A stretch of 64,000 nt of DNA from Adiantum capillus-veneris (taxonomy: Eukaryota > Streptophyta > Polypodiopsida > Polypodiales > Pteridaceae): assembly GCA_014529385.2 (NCBI GenBank), contig CM043942.1, forward strand, positions 32,581,469-32,645,468, written 5' to 3'. Made by a program: the position numbers and the translations under genes. A model generated the notes under the pieces. That model saw only the letters and a program-made list of their open reading frames with translations. It ran no database searches and had not been told where the DNA came from. Below, in pieces: positions 32,482-44,700 of the stretch (its first letter is position 1; each line of letters begins with the position of its first letter).

Positions 32482-33495
32482 CTAGGAGGAATAGTATCTC
32501 TGCTTCTTCCACTTTTGGAAGTCTTTTGGAGGTCCATTCATCTCATTATCTTGTTTGTGCTTCTCTTCTACGATAGCTTCATGAATTTGGCATTTTGCAG
32601 TATATGCATGAAATAAGAAAGCATCCACTGGATAATTCCACCATGTTGTTTCACAAATACAATCCCCAGATTTATGTAGTACATCTATAGTTACCTTCCT
32701 CTTTACAAAAGATTCCACAACATATAGCCAAAATTCATATTATTGTGCATCATTGCTTAGATCTTTATTTGACACATGCTCAATATTCATTCCACAGGCT
32801 ACTACCTCAACCTTAGCAATAGCCTAGCTTGTGACCATTTCTTCAACTAACTTATGCATTCCACCTTTCCCAAAGTTGGTTCCCAAAAGCATTCCTATTA
32901 CCATCCTTCTTTGATCAAAGAATCCTTAAAGTTGTCACAATCTCTCCTAGCATGATCAGTGCTATTGCACCATATACACCTGTTTACAAAACCTTGCTTG
33001 TTTGGAGCTCTCTGCTTTGATGGTTGCCCCGACCCCTTCTCTCCTAGCCTTTCCAATTTCAACTTCATCTCTCGCATGCCCTTTACAAATTCATCTAGCA
33101 TGGATTCTTCCATTTTTGGAGTTGAAATATAATTGGCTTTGATGGCCTTTCTAATGTGATAGAGAGAGAAGTACCATTAGACACCACCATTTTGTCTCGT
33201 TTTTGATGTTGTCTCTTGGAAAGTTGTGAGATTGCATCTTTGACTTCTTTCCATTCTGTCTTTAATCCTTGCCCTGTGCTTTTATTCCTCCACGAGTAGT
33301 TCAAGCTTCTCTTGAGCCTCTGGCCTATAGCTTGCAGGATCTTTTTATTGTTGATAATTGGGCATAGCGATGTTCAAACTCCCTTAATAATTTAGTTATG
33401 GAAGTTTCTTCCTTTGGCTTCGTAACCCACTCTAGGAATGTCCTTTTTGTAACCCTTTCATCATCCTCTATGAAGTATTCATCCTTTAGAGCTAC
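32482..33495 (-). pseudogene. Gag region of element C
   Basis: FIEDDERVTKRTFLEWV and LREFEHRYAQL lie at 33470-33340, LDEFVKGMREMKLKLERLG near 33100, and the knuckle CIWCNSTDHARRDC near 32980 (CX2CX4HX4C, complete). The right end is fused to the leader of B at about 33495, so the Gag start is missing. Confidence 0.6.
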
Positions 33496-33499
33496 CTTG

Positions 33500-34623
33500 A
33501 ATATTATCAATAATCTCCCTCCTGAAGAGAGTAGTGCATATATGTCAAATGACATAATCCAAAAAGCAAACGCTCAAGCCCACAAGAGAAAATACTCTCA
33601 CAATGCGATGCCAAAACACTACAACAAAGAAATCAATGAGTGGCAACAAAATGCAATCAAACCAATTGCAAACCAATGCGCATAAACAATGAAGTCACTG
33701 GGAAAATTTGACAGAGTTCTGACATTATTCGGCCAATCTACCAAATTAACCAAGAAAATGCTTGTATCAAGAGCAAACCATATGCATTAAACCACACTAA
33801 AAAATACACGAGCTTCTCCAAATTCTCAACTCTCTAAACCTAGAAAAGTCCTGCAATCTGAAATTGAAAATGCATCAACCACATTCTATAAGTGAGGAAA
33901 TTACTAGCAAGAACCTAGATGCAAACCTACCAAAAGATGGCATAAATTGATCCTCAAATATACTTAAAATCAACCCACATGCCACTACAAAACGAAGAAT
34001 ATCATCACCAAGAAGCGCACATCATGTGCATCGCCATGGCAATACAAAGGAACATCAATTTATGCACCAAATGTGCATCAAATGAGCATCCAAATCAGCT
34101 CACAATCATGCCATAAATGTATGTAAAATTCTTTGTAAGTCCATGCACCACTCTCTCCAAAATCTACTCAATTGCAGGAGTCAACCAGCATAACCTCTGA
34201 TGAATCCGCTCTGGAATCCTGAGACTCCACAAGAGTACATACATCTACCAAATGTTCTCAACTTATGCACATAAATTTTCTAAAATTTTCAGCCCATAGT
34301 CTTGTCATTGAGAGTAAACCATAAATGCACAAAACAAGAGAACAACCAGGCCAATCCAAGCTCTCTAGATGTAGAAAATCAGCTCCAAAAGCACTCTAAA
34401 TCACCAAAATATGCGTACATAGTTTGCATATCAATCTGCAACTTCCAAAACACCTTGCAGCTAGTCAGCCAATTATCTAAAACCATAGAGAATTTTCAAG
34501 AAATTTCTTATGCAAAGTTGTAGATCTCAAAAAAACGGTGAGGAATCTTGAGAATGGGCACGAAAGGAGCTGTTTTTGCACGTCAAAAGAGATCTATAAA
34601 AATTTGTAGCTATGATCTTAGTT
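33500..34623 (-). other. Leader of element B
   Basis: The reverse complement matches the K leader (43400-44470), for example CTACAACTTTGCA-AGAA-TTTCT and GTCATTTGACATA...CTCTTCAGGAGGGAGATT. The match stops at about 33500, where C begins. No gene. Confidence 0.75.
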
Positions 34624-34842
34624 GAAGTGCACAAGCAAGAGCATCTATGTGTGTATGTGTGTGTGTGTGTGGGTGTGCACGCGCAAGAATGGATAAAAGA
34701 GAAGAAGAGGATACCTGTGTTTGTAGGGGCAAAAAATCACCTTGTATGTGTGAACCCATTATTCTATTATGTACATAAAAGAATAAGTGTAGTGGATGGG
34801 CGCCTGGCCTAACCGGCCAATTAGGGATTTACCCGAATATGT
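34624..34842 (-). mobile_element. 5' LTR of element B
   Basis: Reverse copy of the K LTR: TGAAGTGCACAAGCAAGAGC, a short (GT)n tract, GTAGGGGC, CTATTATGTACATAA and GGCCTAACCGGCCA. Beyond it, copia A RNase H sequence resumes. Confidence 0.8.
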
Positions 34843-34845
34843 AGG

Positions 34846-35145
34846 TCTACCAACGGACTCATGTTTTCACTTGGGATTGCTAAAATCGCATGGAGCCGCA
34901 AGAAGCAACCTAAGGTTGCTCTATCAAGTACAAAGGCACAGTACAAGGGTGTTGCGGCATGAGCGGGAGCATGGGTGGGATTGCTAATTCAGAACTTTGG
35001 AGTACATATATAGAGACTTGTGAAAACCTTAGTAGTAGATGGTGGCACAAAAACCAGTGTTTTATGCTAGAACAAAGCACATTGAGGTGCATTACCACTT
35101 TATCAGGGAGAGGGTCTTAGCATGTGACATCGACCTTGAGTACGT
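34846..35145 (+). pseudogene. RNase H end of copia A
   Basis: One phase reads RSTNGLMFSLGIAKIAWSRK, QPKVALSSTKAQYKGVAA, then stops, LVVDGGTKTSVL and KAHIEVHYHFIRERVL. This is the copia RNase H order RRSTSGxxF...W.SKKQ...SSTEAEY...HIxxxxHFIRE. It continues the RT cut at 24262. Confidence 0.8.
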
Positions 35146-35514
35146 TTTCGTGTCGCTTTGCACGGCATGGGGTGAAAGACAAGGATGTGCATGAATTTTC
35201 AAACTTTTGACATCCTTATGATATATGCCAAAATTGTAGCACTCAAAATTCTCTACAAGTCTGTTTTTATGGCTTGCTAATTGGAGGCTGGATGGAGAAG
35301 TTAAGGGCAGTTTGGTATTTTCCAAGGGTCGATTCTGTTGTTCTTAGATCCTGCGTGCTAGGGGAGTTGGATCAAGCTTAATAGAGGTTTGGTTGCTAAT
35401 ACCTATTGTGAGTTTCAACATGTGCTTTACAGGGCTCAAATCGCGCAATAATTGCTCAGCTTGTAACCAGTTCAGTTTTTCCACAGTCTCGAACATCCAT
35501 GAGTAGGGAAAAAT

Positions 35515-36020
35515 GAAGTGGATGCAATTAATGCTTTGGTCAGCACTATTTTATTTGATATTTGGGCAACAAATTGATCTTTGAGTAGCCTTAACTATCA
35601 ATATACCAAACACAGTGCATTTGTCGAAGCAGAGATTGTGCTTAACAATGCTTTATTTGATATGTATGCCATATGTGATGCTTTTACAAAAGCACATTAA
35701 GTTCTTTATGGGATATCTCTTTGCAATGTCGTCACTTGAAATGCATCGAATGAGGATAAGCATGAGAAAACTTTGTTTGTTTTAACCGAACGTGAAGGGA
35801 AGGCCTTTCTTCAATGCCATCATTCATTATGTGCTTGGCATGGTCGATAAATATGCTCAATGGTTGAACTTTGAAATCGATTAAAATGCTTGAGGAATTA
35901 AATTTGATTGCGGGGTATGCCCAACATGGCAGTGGAAAAGTTGTTTAGGATGTTGCTGTTGGCGATGCCTTGGTTGATATGTAAACCAAATGTGATGTGC
36001 TCAAGGCCTCCCAAGGCCGT
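35515..36020 (+). pseudogene. PPR (pentatricopeptide repeat) gene fragment
   Basis: Phased pieces read EVDAINALVSTI; AEIVLNNALFDMYAICDAFTKAH; ISLCNVVT-stop-NASNEDKHEKTL; AGYAQHGSGKVV; and VAVGDALVDM-stop-TKCDVLKA. These match the plant PPR phrases V-x-NALVDMYAKCG, R-NVVTWNA and GYAQHG, with stops at the expected W of NVVTWNA and the Y of DMYTKC. Plant PPR proteins bind organellar RNA. This is the only host-gene-like sequence recognised; it has several stops and is not functional. Confidence 0.7.
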
Positions 36021-36277
36021 TAAATTGGCCACCCATTAATTAAGAAAGAGGTGGTAATAATGTGAAGAGGGAAGGAGAGGGCATGAAGGTAGTGTGAAGT
36101 AATGAGCAAGGAGAGGAAGAGGGCTCGCGCTGCTCAAGGAAGTGCTCAGATGAGGTCAAGTGTGAAGGCAAAAATGCTACAGGATATGGCACCCCTTTTT
36201 GGTTCAAATTCAAGCTGGTTGGAGCAGGGCCGAGCTCTGTGCATGCCACATCATCAAGAAGCCATACCCGCGCCTTA

Positions 36278-36297
36278 CACTAGCACTAGTGCTAGTG
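36278..36297. repeat. Perfect 20-bp palindrome
   Basis: CACTAGCACTAGTGCTAGTG is its own reverse complement. It lies 50 bases left of the J LTR and is partly built of tandem CTAG steps. Confidence 0.9.
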
Positions 36298-36348
36298 CTA
36301 GGGGGGTATTGTGTCTATATTTAGAAAGTCTAGTTAGCATGCAGAAGG

Positions 36349-36512
36349 TGTAAAGACCCAGGAGACTGGCTTGAGAGATCCACCTCCCTACCACCCTATA
36401 TATAGGCTCTGTGGCTCTTAGCCCTAGCCTAGGACGGATCCCCAATCCACATCTAAGCCGTCCAGGCCCTTGGGTTAAGTCCATGACCCCCTCAGTTGCC
36501 CTTGGCCTTACA
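36349..36512 (-). mobile_element. Left 164-bp LTR of J (3' LTR in minus orientation)
   Basis: It runs from TGTAAAGACCCAGG to GGCCTTACA and matches 62261-62424 over the same 164 bases. On the minus strand it carries a TATA box (CTATATATAG) and is preceded by a purine tract (CCATGGGGAGAGTAA, plus 36513-36527), so it fits a 3' LTR. Confidence 0.75.
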
Positions 36513-36527
36513 TTACTCTCCCCATGG

Positions 36528-38281
36528 ATAATTATTTTTTTCCTCAAAAACAAAAGTGGTAATGGCATCCCTTGGATCCATCTATACTTTGGACTGGAGC
36601 ACAATTCAGTAGGAGGTTCAATCAAGAAGAACATCTTGATTTTCCACATTGTTGTCCCTTTGCCACCGTCTTGTGTAACCGGCCCATAACCAATATAGCG
36701 TATAGACTCCATTTAGAACTCACTTGAGCATGCTAAACGAGTTATCACAACTAAGATGTATCCAACATAGTACCTCTTTTTCACTTTCCATGAAATTAAT
36801 TGGTTGACGAACGCATCAACGAAGTATAATTCCTTGACTTGTTACATGAGGAGACTAAACTGAGCCTCGCAACGTGCTTTGCTTCATGGTAAGCAAACTC
36901 CAACTAGAGAAATAAACTTTCCAATTGGATTGCTTGGTGCTAACGTTTGCACTTAGCATATCCTTTAGCACAAAACTAACACTTGTAATCTGCCTATCCT
37001 CTCTGGATGACTGGAAATATTAAGTTGTGATTCCCCACTGTTTACACAATCCACAAAAATGACTGGTAAATAGGAATGACAATTGTTTACAAGAATGCTG
37101 ATTAATCAACTGTGTTAGGAACAACCATCTTGGTTAACTTTAGGAACCTGATCTACAAGAATCCAAATTGAGCCAAACCTCTATTGGTGATTGATAGATC
37201 TACAGTTAACCTCATAGGGATATTGCACATAGAGTGTGAAATGCTTTAAAAGCTACTAATGTCATGAATGTGCATGTCGCTCCAAATCAGCCTTTGCTAA
37301 ACACTAGGGCCGTAACACGTAGTGTGCATGCAATTAGCAAAGAATAGATTCGAGCGTGCATATCCATAACCGTACTTGCCAATGCTTACGGCTAATGTTA
37401 TGTTGATAGCTCACGAGGAATGAGCTAAATACTATCCACGTGAAAACCACACTAACATATTTGGACCATAATAGAGGGTGAAAATCCATCACATCTAGGT
37501 ATCAAATGAACTAGTTCATTAACATAACATAACTTTGTGATGTGTATAAACAACCATCTCTTAAAGTTTTTGAAAAATACTTGTAACCTTAACAAGTCTT
37601 ACTAAGTATTCAACAATTTCTGGCCACTGAAATTGTTCCTGATACAATGTGCTCAAATGGTCTAGTAAATGGATTAGACCAGCACCTAGGGACTTAGTCA
37701 TGACACATAATTCAAATGACAGGTGCCAGTGTTAGTCCCAAAGATTCATATTCTCTACATGCGGAATATTTTCATATAAGGATATCCTAAAAAATAACTT
37801 CCTACAAGTACGAGATGTACTTGTGTGTGGAGGTAAATGTAAACACTTTGCGACATGCTCATTATCCTTACTCCACATTGACTAAATTGAACTCCTTGAG
37901 TTCCTAGACCATATTGTATCCCATGTGACAACATGTGCCAAACCAAACCCTACATATAGCCTTTCACAACTGCGGAATGTGTAAATGTATGTTGGATAGT
38001 AATGCCCAAAATACTGTGCTCATACATGACCGTGTCATGTCTTTGACGAGCAAAATGGATGAAAGCATAGAAGCATATACATCCTACTTGAAAAAATTCA
38101 ATCAAAACATATTCAATAATAAAACCAAAGCAGATGCGTACCTGGAGGTTGAACATGGTGTTCACTTACCCGTATGCACATGGCCCAATCTCCCACTCGA
38201 GAAGGCCTAGCAACACCAATTGAACGATAAGTGAAAATCAAGTAGTATTATATTGGTAACCCTGGGTGTTGCCTTTGAATC
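36528..38281. other. 1.75 kb without recognised features
   Basis: AT-rich, short frames only. It would be the 3' interior of J, but no RNase H or integrase motif is visible on either strand. Confidence 0.5.
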
Positions 38282-38488
38282 CACTACAAGAGGTGCTTAA
38301 GGTTAGCAACGTTCATTGTGCGACGCTCAAATCTAGCGACGTTGCTATATAGAGACACTAATAGCGACGTTCATAGTGACGGCGAGACAGTGTGGGTAAA
38401 AATTACCTGAGAACACCAAAACTCAGATCTAGATCTGGTTTTGGCACTCTTGGGCAAGTGACGATGACGAAGGTAATGCCCTCACCTT

Positions 38489-38601
<113 letters not shown>

Positions 38602-38682
38602 AATGAGGACAGAAGAGAGAGCTAGGTATGCTCTCTCCCTCTCCTCTCTACCATGATCCCTTCCCTTATTTTCTTTCTCCCT

Positions 38683-38933
<251 letters not shown>

Positions 38934-39579
38934 TGAAATGAAATAAAATGTTATATTAAACATCTTCAAAAGGCCAAAATGATGTATGAGACAAAGGTGA
39001 AGAAAATGTAGCAGTACTTTTGCATAAGAAGCTTTAAATTGTAGCAAAAATGGCACTGCACTTCCTACAAAATTCAAATGTGTTTAAGAGTAATTGCCAA
39101 GGTGTGTGGGTGAGTGGGCGTGATCCCATAAAACTTGCTTTGAATGGCTAAAAAAGAGAGTAGTTGTCGAGGTGTGTGGTCCGGAGGACGCCCCATTAAA
39201 AATTTACCAATGAATCATTATTTGACTATAAAAAAATAAACATAAAATTTGGACACATCGCATCATAAATGGGAGTGTGGCACCACCTATTTCCACTGAT
39301 AGCCAAAAAATGTTCTCGAATGGACGACTCTCTTAATGAACATATTGCATCTGACCATTGCCACTGGTTGTGCATGAAACGAGGCAAGGATTGCATGGAA
39401 GAGGTGCAAACGAGAAGAGGAGGGCGCAGGTGCCCCCATAGGATTGTGTCACTCATAACTATTCTGGATTTGAATATGGAGAACGTGAGGATGATGCAGA
39501 GGTGAGCAAGGCTCCTTGTTCACATTGCGATGGCGCTAGCAATGGCACTCATTCTAGGGATTCCAACAGGGGTGAGTAC

Positions 39580-40104
<525 letters not shown>

Positions 40105-40530
40105 AAACAATGCGAACTTTGGAAACGGCTTGTCCTTGAGAAATTTGCACATGTACGCTTGCAAATAGCTTGCATGTAGCTACGTTTAGATATGTAGTCA
40201 TTTGCAAGCTCACATGTGCGAACGACTCACAGGAAGTTGTTTTTGAAGTTTGCAAGTGTTTTTGCATCCAAAAAACGCTACAAACTTTGGGAACGGCTTG
40301 TCCATGAGCCGTTGGCACATGTGAACTTGCAAATAGCTTGCATGCAGCTTCCATGGGCTTAGGTAGGTAGAGAGAGGGATGATTAGGTATCTCACATGCA
40401 CAAATGATTGCGGGAAAGTCATTACTGAAGTCCGCTGCATTTTTGCATCTAAAAAACGTTGCACTTTGGAAATGCTTTGTCTGTGAGCCGTTTGCGCACG
40501 TGAGCTTGCAAATAACTTGCATGTAGCTAC
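40105..40530. repeat. Three-unit tandem repeat of about 175 bp
   Basis: The anchor ACTTTGG-AACGGCTTGTCC recurs near 40110, 40280 and 40458, followed by TTGCAAATAGCTTGCATG-AGCT and the spacer AAAAAACG. The 135-bp direct repeats flank this array on both sides. A 159-codon minus frame through it is a by-product of the repeat length. Confidence 0.8.
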
Positions 40531-40734
40531 CGTATAGTTATTGTGCTCCTTGCTCAGCATCTCTTCACAGTAAGAGAGGTCGCTAGCACCACCACCACCA
40601 CCATGAAAAGCCTTTCAGAATATGCGATGAATGCGAATATGCAGTCGCTTGGGTGAAATGTATGCGATGCTCGAGAAAAGAGTATGTGCTTGGAAATGTG
40701 TGCGGTTTATGTATATGTATGTTTAGGTTATGTA

Positions 40735-41060
40735 CATGACCAATTAAGCTGATATCATAACTCAGTCCTAATGTCTGTGCACCTCTAGACCGAGTGTGCG
40801 GGGATCGGCGGGCATGGCTAGAGAATGTCAAGTAATTTATACTAGCTAGGGAATGGCTAAAGCTGAACAAGAGGCAAAGGGGTTCTTCTCGCTACATGGA
40901 TTGTCATGTAAACGTGGGTATACAGATTTGTCACACCCACAAATATAGGCATTGACCAATAAAGACGAGATTATAACCCGGTGGTCCTGATATTTGAGCA
41001 CCTCGAGAGGAAGGGGTGCAGGGATCGGGCTTGCCTAGAGAATGTGAGGTAGTTTACAAT
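40735..41060. repeat. Diverged direct repeat, about 110 bp
   Basis: 40740-40850 and 40950-41060 share GACCAAT-AAG, GAGCACCTC/TGCACCTC, GGGATCGG and TAGAGAATGT, with many differences. No gene seen. Confidence 0.55.
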
Positions 41061-41082
41061 GTGATTTAATGTTGCTTGATTA

Positions 41083-41086
<4 letters not shown>

Positions 41087-41148
<62 letters not shown>
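41087..41148. repeat. (GA)31 microsatellite
   Basis: Uninterrupted GA dinucleotides, 62 bases. Confidence 0.95.
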
Positions 41149-41151
<3 letters not shown>

Positions 41152-41199
41152 AAGAGAGAAATAGTAAATTTATATTTAATTTAGGATTAAGGGTATTCA

Positions 41200-41420
41200 C
41201 AATGATTATGAGTAGTGGCGATGATGTGGGGCCGTCTGACCAAGACACCTATCTCGCAACAAGGATCTTATGTTCTTGTAATCAATGCAAACATGTGCGA
41301 TGGACAAGACGCGTTTCTTTGCAGCACGTTCGCGAGTTCGACCTATCTATTACAGATCGAGTTGTTGCCAATTACAACTCATCGGACTCTGATGCTGGCC
41401 AACAAGCAGCAATCCTGTAA
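41200..41420 (+). pseudogene. CACTA transposase-associated cysteine motif (remnant)
   Basis: The frame starting near MIMSSGDDVG carries ATRILCSCNQCKHVRWTRR followed by LQHVREFDLS. The C-x-C-x2-C cluster and the following V-x-x-H-L-x-x-F/Y-G pattern resemble the TAD domain of plant CACTA proteins. The match is short; the reading after 41420 is broken. Confidence 0.45.
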
Positions 41421-41867
41421 CTTGATAAACGTGTTTGTAGGCGCTTTACTCAAGCAACATACATGAGTGGCTCTCCGGAGTTGATCGTGCAGGAGATACA
41501 CTTTGGTACACCATTGATGATGAGCGTATTTTTGGGATCGTGATGTGCAATCTCGGTGTGGAAAAGAACATGGTGGAAGATATAGAGACTAAGATCAATT
41601 GATTTTGCATGCTTCACAACCCGGTGATGCGAAAGTTTTCACAGTACAAGGATGCAAAGCAAGAGTGACAAAGGGCACAACTTGAGTGGAGACGGGGAAG
41701 ACGACCACCGGTGCATTATCCAACGGGTCTTGAGATCCTACGAACATTCATGAGCTTAAGATGGTTACACAATGCCGTATACGCTTAGATCCATGGCATG
41801 TTTTTTGTATTGACGGACACTCATTATCATTGTTGGTTGTAGTATAGGTCATACACGGAAGCATGGT

Positions 41868-42119
41868 GTAAAGGTCGACATTTCAGGCCCACAATGGATC
41901 GACAAAAAGTGTTTTACACAAGATTGTGGAGTCATGGCAAAATTCAAACAATCAAGTTGACGACGGTCCTCCAATGCAGATCTTGTGGTAGCAAAATTCA
42001 CATACTTTGGCATGCTACAAGAAATTTTGAGGGTAGACTACAAAGGATTTTTCGTGGACTTGTTCGACGTGCAATGGTTCAAGATAAACATCGGTAAATT
42101 TTGCCTCATCCGACTTTAG
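41868..42119 (+). pseudogene. DUF4216-like C-terminal segment of a CACTA protein
   Basis: One phase reads KVDISGPQWIDKKCFTQDCG with VMAKF, then AKFTYFGMLQEILRVDYKGF and VDLFDVQWFKI. It follows the CACTA pattern F-x-x-x-x-R-x-x-x-x-x-TQNSGVMV...YYGVLQEIIELDY...V-x-LF-x-CDW. One TGA interrupts it and it ends in TAG. Confidence 0.6.
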
Positions 42120-42617
42120 AGGATTTTACTCATGTAAGATACGTCGCTCTTGCAGGTGATATTGGGGATACGAGGGCTACACTTGCCAGTTACCTTGGCA
42201 TCCATGGAGGAGACCAGAGAGGAAAACAAACAAGAAGCTACGGATGTGGCACCAGACGAACCTGAAACTACTTCTAAAAGAGGGATGCATGCGGAGGACC
42301 TCCTAGATAAAACTCCAGACATTTGCTTAGATGGAGAGCTCTATATATACATAGGGAGTTATGCTGAGTGATGCAAGGATAAGAGATAGACCTCTTAAAG
42401 TCACAAACATTGTATCTAAGCAATTTTGCTTCCTTTTGTCATAGACTTTGTATTTGAGCAGTTTCCTTTTGCACCTCTCTATAGCCCAGGATACATACAA
42501 CACCCCAATCCATTGGGATTCACCTTCAAAATCCGCACAATTTCACATGCACACACTTGTCTTGGTGTACCAACTCACACACACACCTCAATATCTCTCT
42601 TTGACACAACCGACCTC

Positions 42618-42653
42618 GGGGGGGAGGGGGGGGGGGGGGGACACTTGCCAAGC

Positions 42654-42743
<90 letters not shown>
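42618..42743. repeat. Poly-G tract followed by (AC)44
   Basis: A G-rich run (GGGGGGGA then 15 G) at 42618-42640, and uninterrupted AC at 42655-42743. Confidence 0.95.
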
Positions 42744-42744
<1 letters not shown>

Positions 42745-42891
42745 GAAGAGAAGCTATGATGGCTTCAATTCTCAACAAACAACACTGTGTACAAGATGCT
42801 CCAAGCCGGCACACACATTAGCGAGCAGACATAACGAATTGGTAGCCCTCCGGGCTCCGCAAGAACTTCCTGAGGTGTGTATGGCACTTCC

Positions 42892-43045
42892 TGTTGGGGT
42901 AAAGCCCCATGTGGCCAGTTAGGCTAGGTGCCCGCCCACTATACTTATTCATTATGTACATAATAGAATAAGGGGGCTCACACGCATAGAGTGAGTTTTA
43001 GCCCCTGCAAACACAAGGTCTCCTCTTCTCCTCTCCTCTCCATCG

Positions 43046-43122
<77 letters not shown>

Positions 43123-43141
43123 CTCTCGCTCGTGCACTTCA
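42892..43141 (+). mobile_element. 5' LTR of K
   Basis: TGTTGGGGTAAAGCCCCATG to CTCGTGCACTTCA, with (CA)n at 43049-43120 inside it. Left duplication CTTCC. The length difference from the right LTR lies mainly in the CA tract. Confidence 0.95.
43049..43120. repeat. (CA)36 microsatellite inside the K LTR
   Basis: Uninterrupted. The right LTR carries the longer version at 55373-55469. Confidence 0.95.
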
Positions 43142-43143
43142 AC

Positions 43144-43155
43144 TGGTATCAGAGC
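43144..43155 (+). promoter_or_regulatory. Primer binding site of K (initiator tRNA-Met)
   Basis: TGGTATCAGAGC, exact, two bases after the LTR. Confidence 0.92.
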
Positions 43156-44700
43156 ACAGGGATTGGGAGCTCCATTGGAGCTCAGCGCGGGGAAGCAGAC
43201 AGAGAAGCAACAAAAACTACAGCACGTTTTTGCAGATCTGTTTTGGTCTACCAAAACGTTTTCATTCAAGCCAATTCCTCACAGCGTAGACCAATTTTTT
43301 GTCCTCTTCAACTTTGCAGAAGAAAGTTTTCTCAAAATCCTTACCAATTTTGAGATACGTCACTCAGACTGCCTGCACGTCTAGGGTACACAGGTGCAGA
43401 TTTTTACAGATCTATTTTGACCTGTATAAACAGCACATTTCAGATCCATTCTCTAGAGGCCCAACCGTTTTCGCGTGGTCTACAACTTTGCAGAAGGAAG
43501 TTTCTGCAAATTCTTAGCGGTTTGGAAGATATGAGCTGACAAGCTGCATGATATTCAAAAAGTTGAAGATTATGTATGCATATTGTGGTGATGTGCTACA
43601 TTCAAAGAGCTCGGATTGAGCTTTTGTCATTCTCTTGTTTTGTGCATTGATGTTTTGCTCTCAGTGAAGAGAGTGTGGGTTGATATTTTCAACACATTTA
43701 TGCGCACACATTGAGAACAGTTCGTAGATGTATGCATTCTTGTGGACTCTCAGGTTCGAGAGTGGTTTTATCACAGGGTATGTGCATTGACTTATGCGAT
43801 TGAGCAGATTTTGGAAAGTGTGGTGCATAGATTTGTAGAGAGATTTGCAAGCATTTATAGAATGATTGTGAGCTGAATTTTCAGCTAATTTGGATGCTCT
43901 TTGATACACATTTGGTACATGCTTGATGCTCGTTTATATTGCCATGTGGATGCACATGATGTGCGCTTTTCGGCGGATGGTATTCTTCACCTTGCAAGGG
44001 CATATGCGGGCTGATTTTCAACTATTTTGAGCATCAATTTGTGTCATATTTTGGTTGGTTTGCATCAAAGTTTATGCTAGTATATGCTTCGCTTGAAGAG
44101 TGCGGTTGATGCACTTTGTGTTTTGGATTACATGATTGTTTTGCAAGTTTACGGAGTTGAGACTTTGGGGTAGCTCATGTATACTTGAGTGCAGATTTTG
44201 CGTATGATTTGCTCATGGTTTTAAGCATGTTTATGGCATGTATGGTTATTATGGTTAGATAGCCAAATACTGCCGAAACTCTGTCGGATTTTTCTTGCGA
44301 GTTCATTTGTTTATGCGCATGGTTTGCAATCGTGTTTTGATTGCATTTGGCACTCAGTGGTTGCTTTGCCATAGTGTTTTGGCATCGCATTGTGAGAGTG
44401 TTTGCTCACCGGATTATGTCATTTGACATACATGTGGTAATCTCTTCAGGAGGGAGATTGTTGATGATAGTTTCGTCGATTACCACATAGTGCTCTTGGA
44501 TAAGAGCGGGTGTTTTGGCATCATTTGAGCGCTTTTGCTCACTTGTTTCGTTACATTGATCGCCATATTTGCTGATACTTCTCTTAGACAGCTTATGCCA
44601 GCTTATGTTGTATTTTGACAGTACTTGGTGTATGAGTTAGCCAGGCTTTGGCTATTGTCAGTTGATCGATTTGTGCTTGGTCTTGTCACAGGTTATCGCC
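43156..44700 (+). other. Leader of K, with a two-unit repeat of about 175 bp
   Basis: The units start near 43226 (TTTTGCAGATCTGTTTTG) and 43402 (TTTTTACAGATCTATTTTG), and both contain TCAACTTTGCAGAAG/ACAACTTTGCAGAAG. No coding frame. The second unit is conserved in element B. Confidence 0.6.

Larger units (their letters stand above)
26289..33495 (-). mobile_element. Element C: decayed Ty3/gypsy element of fungal-like type inside B
   Basis: Minus-strand gag, protease, RT, RNase H and integrase pieces run from 33490 down to about 27450, followed by a polypurine tract and an LTR-like segment (27402-26289), then a PBS-like string and about 220 bases of leader-like DNA before B resumes at 26060. 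At the right end the Gag frame is joined directly to the leader of B with no LTR. All frames are interrupted. Confidence 0.65.
24263..34842 (-). mobile_element. Element B: non-autonomous copia of the K family, inserted in A and containing C
   Basis: Read on the minus strand: LTR (34842-34624), leader (34623-33500), insertion of gypsy C, then gag, broken protease and RT tail (26060-24385), and a truncated LTR (24375-24263). The LTR, leader and coding parts match element K (42892-55487) segment by segment. No clear target duplication was found at its junctions with A, so the ends may have been trimmed. Confidence 0.75.
21470..35145 (+). mobile_element. Element A: decayed copia retrotransposon, split by element B
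   Basis: Gag, integrase, RT and RNase H pieces occur in copia order (IN before RT) on the plus strand from 21470 to 24262, and the RNase H end reappears at 34846-35145. The gap is filled by minus-strand element B. Many stops and frame changes indicate an old insertion. LTRs of A were not identified. Confidence 0.75.
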
